Shown one piece after another: positions 1 to 5,314 of a stretch of 5,314 nucleotides of DNA. The notes under the pieces were generated by a model, which ran no database searches, was not told the origin of the DNA, and saw only the letters and a list, made by a program, of their open reading frames with translations. Every line of letters starts with the position of its first letter. The stretch's first letter is position 1. Where the stretch lies: positions 6,477 through 11,790 of the forward strand of contig JAPPIY010000031.1 in NCBI GenBank assembly GCA_026914095.1. Direction: 5' to 3'. Source of the stretch: Oligoflexia bacterium (GTDB lineage: Bacteria; Bdellovibrionota; Bdellovibrionia; Bdellovibrionales; UBA1609). The translations under genes were made by a program, and so were the position numbers.

Positions 1-310
1 TACCACTGCCACCGCCGCTACCACTGCCGCCGCCACTGCCACTGCCGCCGCCACTGCCAACATCAATGTTTAGAGTTTCATTGAAGCCCGGGCAAGAAGA
101 GGCTCTGCTGTCTCCCGGAAGCAAGCCTTTTTCTGTCAAGCAGGCATAATAGCCCTCAGGCCCCAATAAGGCCCCGGCAAATTTTGTTAAATGGCGGCCT
201 AAAGGCCCCCCAATGCCTGTAGCAAGGGCAATCACAAGCACAATGAGCAAAAGATACTCAACAGTCGCCTGACCTATAGAGTTTTTCACATTTTTTTTAA
301 AAAAAGCCAC
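1..310 (-). CDS. Class III pilin-like (Flp/TadE-type) protein, 3' end outside the window
   Basis: Partial gene read leftwards; 103 codons are visible and the 3' end lies beyond the left edge. The N-terminus resembles a class III (type IVb/Flp-like) prepilin: a short basic leader (MAFFKKNVKNSIG), then QATVEY with Glu at +5 after the presumed cleavage at Gly13, then one hydrophobic helix (about residues 19-37). In the family, a TadV-type prepilin peptidase cleaves after the Gly and the helix anchors or assembles the protein at the inner membrane. After the helix come a segment with two cysteines (C57, C73; a disulfide is possible) and, from residue 85, a Gly/Ser-only repeat (GSGGGS units) that reaches the edge. 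Start: GTG at 310, because a TAA at 314-316 closes the frame upstream. An in-frame GTG at 289 would give the shorter leader MKNSIG and cannot be excluded. The gene is divergent from the nuo operon and need not be related to it. Minor pilin, TadE-like protein and surface adhesin are all possible; the specific role is unknown. Confidence 0.75.
   Translation of the reverse strand, partial: MAFFKKNVKNSIGQATVEYLLLIVLVIALATGIGGPLGRHLTKFAGALLGPEGYYACLTEKGLLPGDSRASSCPGFNETLNIDVGSGGGSGSGGGSGSGGGSG
5..58 (-). repeat. 18-bp tandem repeat encoding GSGGGS, three copies, continuing off the left edge
   Basis: Three head-to-tail 18-bp units lie at 5-22, 23-40 and 41-58. Units 23-40 and 41-58 are identical (ACTGCCGCCGCCACTGCC on the + strand). 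Unit 5-22 differs at three bases, all of which are synonymous in the - strand reading frame (GGC/GGT and AGT/AGC changes), so each unit still reads GSGGGS. Bases 1-4 continue the Gly-Ser pattern, so the array probably extends outside the window. Within the pilin-like protein it would form a flexible linker or low-complexity domain. Such arrays can change length by slippage. Confidence 0.85.
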
Positions 311-347
311 CTCTTATCTTATCGGCAAAAAGCTGTAAAAAAAAAAG

Positions 348-376
348 AAAATATCTAAGACTTGCTTTTTACTCAA
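348..376 (-). promoter_or_regulatory. Candidate sigma70-type promoter for the pilin-like gene
   Basis: On the - strand, TTGAGT (376-371) and TATTTT (353-348) are separated by exactly 17 bases. Each hexamer matches the consensus at 4 of 6 positions. Transcription would start near 341, inside a T10 run, leaving a leader of about 30 nt before the GTG at 310. In such A/T-rich DNA, matches of this quality occur by chance, so this is only a candidate. The -35 hexamer lies within the palindrome. Confidence 0.3.
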
Positions 377-391
377 AAATTTGAGTAAAAA
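366..391. promoter_or_regulatory. Perfect 26-bp palindrome, candidate operator
   Basis: The arms are TTTTTACTCAAA (366-377) and TTTGAGTAAAAA (380-391), an exact 12-base inverted complement separated by AA. The non-trivial core is ACTCAAA / TTTGAGT. The site sits between the two divergent starts and overlaps the candidate -35 element of the - strand promoter, as expected for an operator bound by a dimeric regulator. It could also form a hairpin with A/T flanks resembling a weak bidirectional terminator. However, the 2-nt loop, the A/T-rich stem and the lack of converging genes make that less likely. No regulator can be named from the sequence. Confidence 0.5.
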
Positions 392-409
392 ATAAATAAA
401 GAGATTTTC

Positions 410-772
410 ATGCTTCCCATTGTCATTTTAACCTTAGCCAGTACTGGTTTTTGTCTTTTTTTGATAGCTATTCCTTATTTCTTTGCCCCTAAAGATAAAA
501 ACTCTGAAACAAAAGCCAGCGCTTATGAATGCGGCTTGGCTCCTAAACAAAAACGAGACTCACAAATTTCTGTCAAATTCTTTCTGACAGCCATTTTATT
601 TATTCTGTTTGATATAGAAATTATCTTTTTATATCCCTTTGCTTTGGCTTACAGAGACTTTTTACAGACAGAACAAGCTCTGGGAATAATTTTAGCCATG
701 GGAATTTTTATCTTGCTTTTCATTTTTGGCCTCTGGTGGGAAATCAAAAGCAAGGCTTTGGATTGGAAATAA
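410..772 (+). CDS. nuoA: NADH-quinone oxidoreductase subunit A
   Basis: Small membrane subunit of complex I (ND3 homologue) at the junction of the membrane and peripheral arms, next to the quinone channel. The protein has 120 residues, a usual length for bacterial NuoA, with three predicted membrane helices (about 4-24, 56-76 and 90-110). The long loop after the first helix carries the hallmark YECG (residues 39-42); its Cys41 corresponds to the loop cysteine known from mitochondrial ND3. The second helix carries the conserved FDIE signature with acidic D68 and E70, followed by IIFLYPFA. The residue before the Pro in YECGLAP is Ala, where an acidic residue is common in the family. ATG at 410 follows a purine-rich site (AAAGAGA) at good spacing. 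It is the first gene of the operon and nuoH starts 4 bp after its stop. In the classical order nuoB would follow; here it does not. Confidence 0.97.
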   Translation: MLPIVILTLASTGFCLFLIAIPYFFAPKDKNSETKASAYECGLAPKQKRDSQISVKFFLTAILFILFDIEIIFLYPFALAYRDFLQTEQALGIILAMGIFILLFIFGLWWEIKSKALDWK

Positions 773-776
773 TAGA

Positions 777-1892
777 ATGGGAAAAGATTTCTTTGAAATT
801 TCTATCAACCTCATAAAAATCTTCGTCATTTTATTTTCTATGGTTGGTTTAGTGCCTTTGCTGGTTTGGGCCGAAAGAAGAGTCTCCGCCCTTATGCAAA
901 ACCGCCTGGGGCCTAACCGCTACGGCCCTTTTGGCTTACTGCAAATTTTAGCGGATTTAGTCAAACCCTTAATGAAAGAAGATTTTTCTAAAGGGAACAA
1001 GAAACTCCTCTATTATCTGGCGCCGATTTTAGCTGTTGTTCCTCCGGCTGTGGTTTTTGGCTCCATTCCTTTTTCCGCCCCTTTCCAAGTCCCTGCCTTT
1101 GAATTTTTTGGCTTTGATTTAGGGCCTTATACCTTTTACTTCCAATCTTTTCATTTAAATACCGCTGTGGTTTTTGCTTTAGGAGTCTCTTCTCTGGCCT
1201 CTTACTCCCTTTTGATTGCAGGCTGGAGCAGTGAAAGCAAATACCCTTTGTTTGGAGCCTTAAGAGCGGCGGCCCAAAATATCAGCTATGAGCTGGCTTT
1301 AAGCCTCTCTTTAGTCGGGATTTTATTTTTGTTCAATAGTTTAGACTTTTTAGAGATCATTGAAAAACAGTCCGGGCCTCTCAGTTTTTCCTTGTTGGGA
1401 AAAGACTTTGTTTTTTCTTTTCTTCCAAATTGGGGGGTTTTTTATCAGCCTTTAGGCGCCTTAATTTTCTTTGTCGCCTTAATTGCAGAGTGCAATCGCA
1501 TTCCCTTTGACTTGCCGGAGGCGGAAGCCGAGCTAGTTGCTGGCTATCACACAGAATATGGAGGAATCAAACTCATTTTATTTTACATTGGAGAATACTC
1601 TCATATGATGGTGTCTTCCGCTTTGATGATTGTTTTTTATTTTGGAGGCTTTGACCCTTATCCTTTTTCCCAAGAAACTCTATTGAATTTTTTAGGAAGT
1701 GACTTTAAGCTTTCCTTGGTTTTGTTTTTTGTTTTTATTATAAAGTTCTTTTTGTTTTTATTTGTTTTTATGTGGATTCGGTGGTCCCTGCCTCGTTTTC
1801 GCTACGATCAGCTTATGGATTTAGGCTGGAAAAAACTGCTTCCCTGGGCCTTGTTTAACGCCCTATTAACCGCTTGGTTTATTTTTTTATAA
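777..1892 (+). CDS. nuoH: NADH-quinone oxidoreductase subunit H
   Basis: Membrane subunit of complex I (ND1 homologue), which forms the ubiquinone/menaquinone entry chamber and couples it to the proton path. It has 371 residues, somewhat longer than E. coli NuoH (about 325), and around eight membrane helices. Family signatures seen: ERRVSALMQNRLGPNRYGP (residues 33-51) followed by the LKED-like loop PLMKED (64-69); AAAQNISYE (164-172) with the conserved helix glutamate E172; and NRIPFDLPEAEAELVAG (240-256) leading into YHTEYGG (257-263), the acidic quinone-chamber loop. The ATG at 777 is chosen because it follows nuoA by 4 bp and has GGA at 765-767 upstream. A longer reading from a TTG at 726 would overlap nuoA by 47 bp, add 17 non-conserved residues and has no ribosome site. 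nuoB to nuoG are missing between nuoA and this gene. Confidence 0.97.
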   Translation: MGKDFFEISINLIKIFVILFSMVGLVPLLVWAERRVSALMQNRLGPNRYGPFGLLQILADLVKPLMKEDFSKGNKKLLYYLAPILAVVPPAVVFGSIPFSAPFQVPAFEFFGFDLGPYTFYFQSFHLNTAVVFALGVSSLASYSLLIAGWSSESKYPLFGALRAAAQNISYELALSLSLVGILFLFNSLDFLEIIEKQSGPLSFSLLGKDFVFSFLPNWGVFYQPLGALIFFVALIAECNRIPFDLPEAEAELVAGYHTEYGGIKLILFYIGEYSHMMVSSALMIVFYFGGFDPYPFSQETLLNFLGSDFKLSLVLFFVFIIKFFLFLFVFMWIRWSLPRFRYDQLMDLGWKKLLPWALFNALLTAWFIFL

Positions 1893-1898
1893 AAGAGG
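1893..1898 (+). promoter_or_regulatory. Ribosome binding site that fixes the TTG start of nuoJ
   Basis: AAGAGG directly follows the nuoH stop codon and ends 4 bases before the TTG at 1903. No ATG or GTG lies in frame before the first conserved helix, so this site supports the TTG as the real start. Confidence 0.7.
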
Positions 1899-1902
1899 TC
1901 TT

Positions 1903-2394
1903 TTGGAAACATTTCTTTTTTATATCTTTTCCGCTGGACTGCTCTTAACGGCTTTCAACACCATTTTCTGCCGAAATCCCGCTAAGGGCGCTCTAAATTT
2001 GGCTCTATCCATGATTCTGCTGGCCGGGCTTTTCTTTCTCATGTCAGCTCCTTTCTTAGCCGGGCTTCAGTTGATTATTTACGCCGGGGCTGTCATGGTC
2101 TTATTTGTCATGGTCCTAATGCTTTTTAATTTAAAAAATGAGCTTTTTGTTTTTTTCAAAAAAAGAGCCTGGATTTGGACTGTGTTCCTCTTTGGACTGT
2201 GTTCTGGGCTGATCAGCCTCATGGCTTTTTCAAGCCCTCCCAGAGAAAACCCCAGCTATTCCTTTTTAGAGGGAAAACAAATTGCTTTAAAGCTTTTTAC
2301 AGAATATCTTTTAATTTTTGAAATGATAGGGCTGTTGCTGTTAGTTATTGCTATCGGTGTTGTCGTCCTGTCAAGATTAGATAAGGAAGAATAA
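1903..2394 (+). CDS. nuoJ: NADH-quinone oxidoreductase subunit J
   Basis: Membrane subunit of complex I (ND6 homologue), part of the E-channel region that relays the conformational or electrostatic signal from the quinone site to the antiporter subunits. It has 163 residues, close to the family range, with five membrane helices. The hallmark third helix is clear: LQLIIYAGAVMVLFVMVLML (residues 55-74), with the conserved Tyr60 in the IYAGA motif (Tyr59 in E. coli), where known structures have a pi-bulge. Also typical are NPAKGALNLALSM near residue 25 and the C-terminal LFTEYLLIFEMIGLLLLVIA. The start is TTG at 1903, supported by AAGAGG just upstream; the next in-frame Met (residue 37) would remove the first helix. 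The gene lies 10 bp after nuoH, so nuoI, which usually sits here, is absent, and 2 bp before nuoK. Confidence 0.96.
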   Translation: METFLFYIFSAGLLLTAFNTIFCRNPAKGALNLALSMILLAGLFFLMSAPFLAGLQLIIYAGAVMVLFVMVLMLFNLKNELFVFFKKRAWIWTVFLFGLCSGLISLMAFSSPPRENPSYSFLEGKQIALKLFTEYLLIFEMIGLLLLVIAIGVVVLSRLDKEE

Positions 2395-2396
2395 AA

Positions 2397-2720
2397 ATGC
2401 TATTGGAGCCTTTTTCAGCTTTACAAAATTTTTTCCCTGTTTTTTTGGCGGCAGGGCTGTTTTTCATTGGCATGACAGGGGTTTTGATGAGAAAAAACCT
2501 TCTCATCATTTTAATGAGCTTGGAATTAATGTTAGGGGCTGTAAATCTAAATTTTCTCAGCTTTGCTAAAATCTACGGTTTTGAATCCGCGCCCGTTTAT
2601 ATCTTTTTTATAATCTGCATTGCCGCGGCAGAAGCCGGGGTTGGCCTGGCTTTAGCTGTCCGGGTCTATAAAAAATTTAAAACAGTGGATATAGAGGCTC
2701 TCAATTTCTTAAAGGAATAG
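2397..2720 (+). CDS. nuoK: NADH-quinone oxidoreductase subunit K
   Basis: Small membrane subunit of complex I (ND4L homologue; related to MrpC), with three helices and 107 residues (E. coli 100). Both membrane glutamates essential in the E. coli protein are present: E43 in SLELMLGAVNLNF (E. coli Glu36) and E79 in AAAEAGVGLAL (E. coli Glu72). They carry the proton-wire signal between NuoJ and the antiporter-like subunits. ATG at 2397 follows the nuoJ stop by 2 bp, with AAGGA (2383-2387) lying in the last codons of nuoJ, so translation is probably coupled. The C-terminal tail (YKKFKTVDIEALNFLKE) is polar and cytoplasmic. Confidence 0.97.
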   Translation: MLLEPFSALQNFFPVFLAAGLFFIGMTGVLMRKNLLIILMSLELMLGAVNLNFLSFAKIYGFESAPVYIFFIICIAAAEAGVGLALAVRVYKKFKTVDIEALNFLKE

Positions 2721-2722
2721 CT

Positions 2723-4579
2723 ATGTTGTTGTCTTTAATTTTACCCCCCCTTATTGGCTTTCTTATCAATGCTTTGAGGTTTAACAGCCCCCATAAAAAA
2801 CTCTCGGGCGGAATCGCTGTTTCTGCCTGTTTGTTTTCTTTTTTAACCGCTGTTTTTTATGCGCTAAAATCTGGCTTTGCTCCATCCAGTTTTTATCTGT
2901 TTCCCTGGTTTAAAGTTGGAAATTTGTCTCTAAATTTCTCTTTCCTTATAGACTCCTTAAGCCTTCTGATGTGTCTTCTTATCACAGGAGTCGCCAGTTT
3001 GATTCATATTTACAGCCTCTCTTATATGTCCAAAGAAGAGGGCTTGACTCGTTACTTTGCTTATCTCAACTTATTTGTTTTTATGATGCTGGTTTTAGTC
3101 TTGGCGGACAGCCTTCCTCTTCTCTTTGTCGGCTGGGAGGGGGTGGGGCTTTGCTCTTATCTGTTAATTGGCTTCTGGTTTAAAGAAGAAGAAAAAACGC
3201 AGGCGGGCTTGTTGGCTTTTATTGTAAATCGCCTAGGAGACGCTTGTTTTTTGTTGGGAATTTTCTTCCTGTTTTTTCATTTGGGAACTTTTAATTTTTC
3301 TGAAATCAACGCTCTTTTTAAAAGTGAATCCTACAGCTCCTCAAGCGCTTTATTTTTAGCCCCGATTCTTATTTTCTTAGGCGCGACAGGAAAGTCCGCT
3401 CAAATTCCCCTTTACTTTTGGCTTCCAAAAGCCATGGCGGGGCCGACTCCTGTCTCGGCCCTCATTCATGCCGCCACTATGGTAACCGCAGGCGTTTATC
3501 TCCTGGTTCGCCTGTCTTTTTGTTATATGGCATTTCCCCAAGTTCTGGAGGGAATTGCCTGGGTGGGCGCTATGACCGCTCTGGGATCCGCTCTTATTGC
3601 TTGTAACAGCTGGGACTTTAAATCCGTTTTAGCTTACTCCACCATCTCTCAATTGGCTTATTTATTTATTGCCATAGGAGTTAAGGCTTTTTCCGCCAGC
3701 ATCTTTCACCTTTTAACCCATGGCTTTTTTAAAGCCCTGCTGTTTTTATGCGCCGGCTCTGTGATTCACGCTTTAAGCGGAGAGCAGGATATAAGAAAAA
3801 TGGGAGGCTTAAAAAGATCTCTCCCTGTTACTTATCTAACCTATATGATAGGCGCTCTCGCTTTAATGGCTGTTCCTCCTTTTTCTGGTTTTTTCAGCAA
3901 AGATGAAATTTTATGGTCTTTATTTTCAAGTAAAAATTATGCTCTGTTTTTCATAGCCTTTTTTACAGGCCTTCTCACCTGCTTTTATATGACTCGCCTC
4001 ACGGCGCTGGTGTTTTTTGGAAAACAGAAAACAAAGCCTCATAGAGAAGAGTCAGGGTTAAATTTTCCTTTGATTGCTCTGGCTGTTTTAACTGCGCTTT
4101 CGGGAGTCTTGGGAATCCCTCATTTGATCTCAGACTTTCTGCCTTTTCAACCTCCGCATATTTTACATGAGCTTTTAAAAGATTTTTCTCCGCAAGCTTT
4201 TAAAGGCTCCAAAGGGCAGGAGGCTCTTGTCATGCTGTTATCAACAGCAACTGGTTTAGTTGTAATAGGAGGAGCCTTTTTTCTTTTTCTAACAAACAAA
4301 AAAATCCCTATCCCTTCTTCTCTAAAAATTGCTTTGGAATCGGCTTTTTTTGTTCCCAAAGGAGTTCTTTATATCCAAACTCTGTTTAAGAGAATAAGCC
4401 TTGAGGCTTTTCAGCGAATTGAAATTAATTTTTTTAACCAGAGCCTTGCCTTTTTAATTTCACAAATTTTAAGCTTAAAGACAGTGTTTTCAAAGCTTCA
4501 AAATGGCAACATTCAATCTTATGCTCTTTATTTCACTATAGGTTTGACAGTTTCAATGATTCTTATTTTTTTAACCTGA
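2723..4579 (+). CDS. nuoL: NADH-quinone oxidoreductase subunit L
   Basis: Distal antiporter-like subunit of complex I (ND5 homologue; related to MrpA). It translocates protons and carries the long lateral helix. At 618 residues it is full length (E. coli 613). Proton-path residues are present: E139 in VGWEGVGLCSYLL (E. coli Glu144), D173 in VNRLGD, K224 in GATGKSAQIPL (Lys229), H249 in ALIHAATMVTAG (His254), H329 and H333, K337 in THGFFKALL (Lys342) and K393 in FSGFFSKDEIL (Lys399). The C-terminal part (about 500-618) ends with a long amphipathic stretch and a last helix after LQNGNIQSYALYF, as expected for the lateral helix plus anchor. In the loop that often reads WLPDA or WLADA the residue is Lys (WLPKAMAGPTPV, K236). 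ATG at 2723 is preceded by AAAGGA (2711-2716) inside the end of nuoK. It is intact, and nuoM follows after 8 bp. Confidence 0.98.
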   Translation: MLLSLILPPLIGFLINALRFNSPHKKLSGGIAVSACLFSFLTAVFYALKSGFAPSSFYLFPWFKVGNLSLNFSFLIDSLSLLMCLLITGVASLIHIYSLSYMSKEEGLTRYFAYLNLFVFMMLVLVLADSLPLLFVGWEGVGLCSYLLIGFWFKEEEKTQAGLLAFIVNRLGDACFLLGIFFLFFHLGTFNFSEINALFKSESYSSSSALFLAPILIFLGATGKSAQIPLYFWLPKAMAGPTPVSALIHAATMVTAGVYLLVRLSFCYMAFPQVLEGIAWVGAMTALGSALIACNSWDFKSVLAYSTISQLAYLFIAIGVKAFSASIFHLLTHGFFKALLFLCAGSVIHALSGEQDIRKMGGLKRSLPVTYLTYMIGALALMAVPPFSGFFSKDEILWSLFSSKNYALFFIAFFTGLLTCFYMTRLTALVFFGKQKTKPHREESGLNFPLIALAVLTALSGVLGIPHLISDFLPFQPPHILHELLKDFSPQAFKGSKGQEALVMLLSTATGLVVIGGAFFLFLTNKKIPIPSSLKIALESAFFVPKGVLYIQTLFKRISLEAFQRIEINFFNQSLAFLISQILSLKTVFSKLQNGNIQSYALYFTIGLTVSMILIFLT

Positions 4580-4587
4580 GATTTTAG

Positions 4588-5314
4588 ATGTTAAGCGCGC
4601 TCGTTTTTTTCCCCCTTGTTTTTGGATTGATTTTGTTTCTCTTTCCAGAGAAATTTTTAAGCCGGACGGCTCTTATCGGGGCCTGTTTGCAATTCCTCCT
4701 TTCCTGCTCTCTTTTTTTTCTCTTTGATCCCAGCCGCCCTGAAATTCAAATGAAAGAAATTTTTGAGCTGATTCCTTTTTTTGGAGTGAATTACTTTTTA
4801 GCTTTGGACGGGTTGTCCTTTTGGTATGTTTTGCTTTCCGCTTTCCTGCTTCCTTTAGTTGTCTTATTTTCCTTTAATCAAAAAAGCCCTCTTTACTTTT
4901 TCTTGTTATTTAGTCTCGTCACTTTAAGCAATGGGGTCTTTTTAAGCTTTGACGGGATTTTATTTTACATCTTCTTTGAGCTTTCCCTCTTGCCCTTGTT
5001 TTTTCTGATTTTTCTGTGGGGAGGAGAGAAAAGAGTTTATGCCAGTTTTAAGTTTTTAATCTACACTTTTTTTGCTTCTTTGTTTCTGTTAGGAGGCTTG
5101 ATCACTATGATGCTTATGAACAAAGCGGAAACCGGCCAGATCTCAGCCAGCCTGCTGGATTTTTACAATTTAGATTTTGTTTTTATCGGCAACCAGTTTT
5201 TAAGCGCGCAGGCTTTATTGTTTTTCTGCTTTGCTTTTGCCTTTGCGGTTAAAACCCCTCTAATGCCTTTTCACACTTGGCTCCCTTTAGCTCATGTAGA
5301 GGCCCCTACAGGGG
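4588..5314 (+). CDS. nuoM: NADH-quinone oxidoreductase subunit M, 3' end outside the window
   Basis: Central antiporter-like subunit of complex I (ND4 homologue; related to MrpD), a proton pump adjacent to NuoL. The first 242 codons are visible of about 500 expected; the frame is open to the right edge. Signatures: NYFLALDGLSFWYVLL (residues 68-83); E131 in FFELSLLPLFFLI (E. coli Glu144); K222 in AVKTPLMPFHTWLP (E. coli Lys234); and AHVEAPTG at the edge. WLPLA (L234) has Leu where WLPDA is common. The ATG at 4588 is 8 bp after the nuoL stop, and the only ribosome-site-like element is a weak TGAGA overlapping that stop, so initiation may depend on translational coupling with nuoL. The segment before the first key glutamate is about 13 residues shorter than in E. 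coli. nuoN is the expected next gene but is not seen. Confidence 0.96.
   Translation, partial: MLSALVFFPLVFGLILFLFPEKFLSRTALIGACLQFLLSCSLFFLFDPSRPEIQMKEIFELIPFFGVNYFLALDGLSFWYVLLSAFLLPLVVLFSFNQKSPLYFFLLFSLVTLSNGVFLSFDGILFYIFFELSLLPLFFLIFLWGGEKRVYASFKFLIYTFFASLFLLGGLITMMLMNKAETGQISASLLDFYNLDFVFIGNQFLSAQALLFFCFAFAFAVKTPLMPFHTWLPLAHVEAPTG

Larger units (their letters stand above)
311..409. promoter_or_regulatory. Divergent intergenic region between the pilin-like gene and the nuo operon
   Basis: These 99 bp are extremely A/T-rich and separate the two divergent start codons (310 on -, 410 on +), so promoters for both transcription units should lie here. They contain a perfect inverted repeat (366-391), an A10 run on the + strand (337-346) and short A/T tracts. 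I find no ORF or RNA gene. A weak forward promoter candidate is TTGCTT (362-367) with TAAAAA (386-391) at an 18-bp spacing, but this is too degenerate to call firmly. The nuoA ribosome binding site is the purine-rich AAAGAGA at about 398-404. Confidence 0.6.

Noticed and set aside
366..391. Intrinsic terminator formed by the intergenic palindrome
   Set aside because: The stem is almost all A/T with a 2-base loop, and it lies between divergent starts where neither gene ends; an operator is a better reading.
726..776. Upstream TTG start extending nuoH by 17 residues
   Set aside because: It overlaps nuoA by 47 bp, lacks a ribosome binding site, and the added residues are just nuoA coding sequence read in another frame; the ATG at 777 fits the family better.
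1432..1443. G6T6 run inside nuoH, and similarly a C7 run at 2744-2750 near the start of nuoL, as frameshift or phase-variation sites
   Set aside because: Both are simply Gly/Val/Phe and Pro-Pro codons in intact, conserved proteins; there is no sign of an alternative frame product.
2971..3183. Open frame of 70 codons on the + strand inside nuoL
   Set aside because: It lies wholly within the highly conserved coding sequence of nuoL in another frame and its translation looks like no protein family; it is a shadow.
3418..3606. Open frame of 62 codons on the + strand inside nuoL
   Set aside because: It overlaps the most conserved part of nuoL (the GPTPVSALIHAATMV region) in another frame; a shadow with low-complexity Gly/Ser/Arg content.
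4147..4359. Open frame of 70 codons on the - strand opposite nuoL
   Set aside because: It is antisense to the C-terminal part of nuoL, has no visible domain and no convincing ribosome site.
2397..5314. An Mrp-type Na+/H+ antiporter operon instead of complex I
   Set aside because: NuoK, NuoL and NuoM are related to MrpC, MrpA and MrpD, but the cluster also contains clear NuoA, NuoH and NuoJ, which Mrp operons lack.

Overview
This window is a low-GC (roughly 40%), T-rich bacterial segment. It carries most of a respiratory complex I (NADH:quinone oxidoreductase, type I) membrane-arm operon on the + strand. The 5' part of a divergent gene on the - strand encodes a class III pilin-like (Flp/TadE-type) secreted protein. 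Two things hint at a Gram-negative, delta-proteobacterium-like lineage, possibly Bdellovibrionota: the pilin-like N-terminus (GQATVEY, then a hydrophobic stretch, then a short Cys-containing segment reading YYACLTEKGLLPG), and a proteobacterial-style complex I. This placement is inference from memory of such proteins and is not established by the sequence.

Layout. Positions 1-310 (-) hold the start of the pilin-like gene, which runs off the left edge inside a Gly/Ser-rich repeat made of 18-bp tandem units. Positions 311-409 are a 99-bp A/T-rich divergent intergenic region with a perfect 12+2+12 palindrome, which probably holds the promoters and perhaps an operator. From 410 to the right edge there are six tightly packed genes on the + strand: nuoA, nuoH, nuoJ, nuoK, nuoL and nuoM (5'-partial). 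Gaps between them are only 2-10 bp and no terminators are visible, so they should form one transcription unit. nuoN would be expected just beyond the right edge.

How the genes work together. NuoA and NuoH form the base of the membrane arm and, with the peripheral arm, the quinone site. NuoJ and NuoK link that site to the antiporter-like subunits NuoL and NuoM, which translocate protons. Every gene seen is a membrane-arm subunit. The peripheral-arm genes (nuoB, C, D, E, F, G, I), which in the classical order lie between A and H and between H and J, are absent: A-H and H-J are separated by 4 and 10 bp. The proton-pump half of the enzyme is therefore encoded as its own unit, and the redox half must lie elsewhere or be replaced by another electron-input module.

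All five complete nuo genes are intact and keep the family's key residues. I see no tRNA, rRNA, insertion sequence or CRISPR array. Start codons: nuoJ uses TTG, and the pilin-like gene most likely uses GTG.
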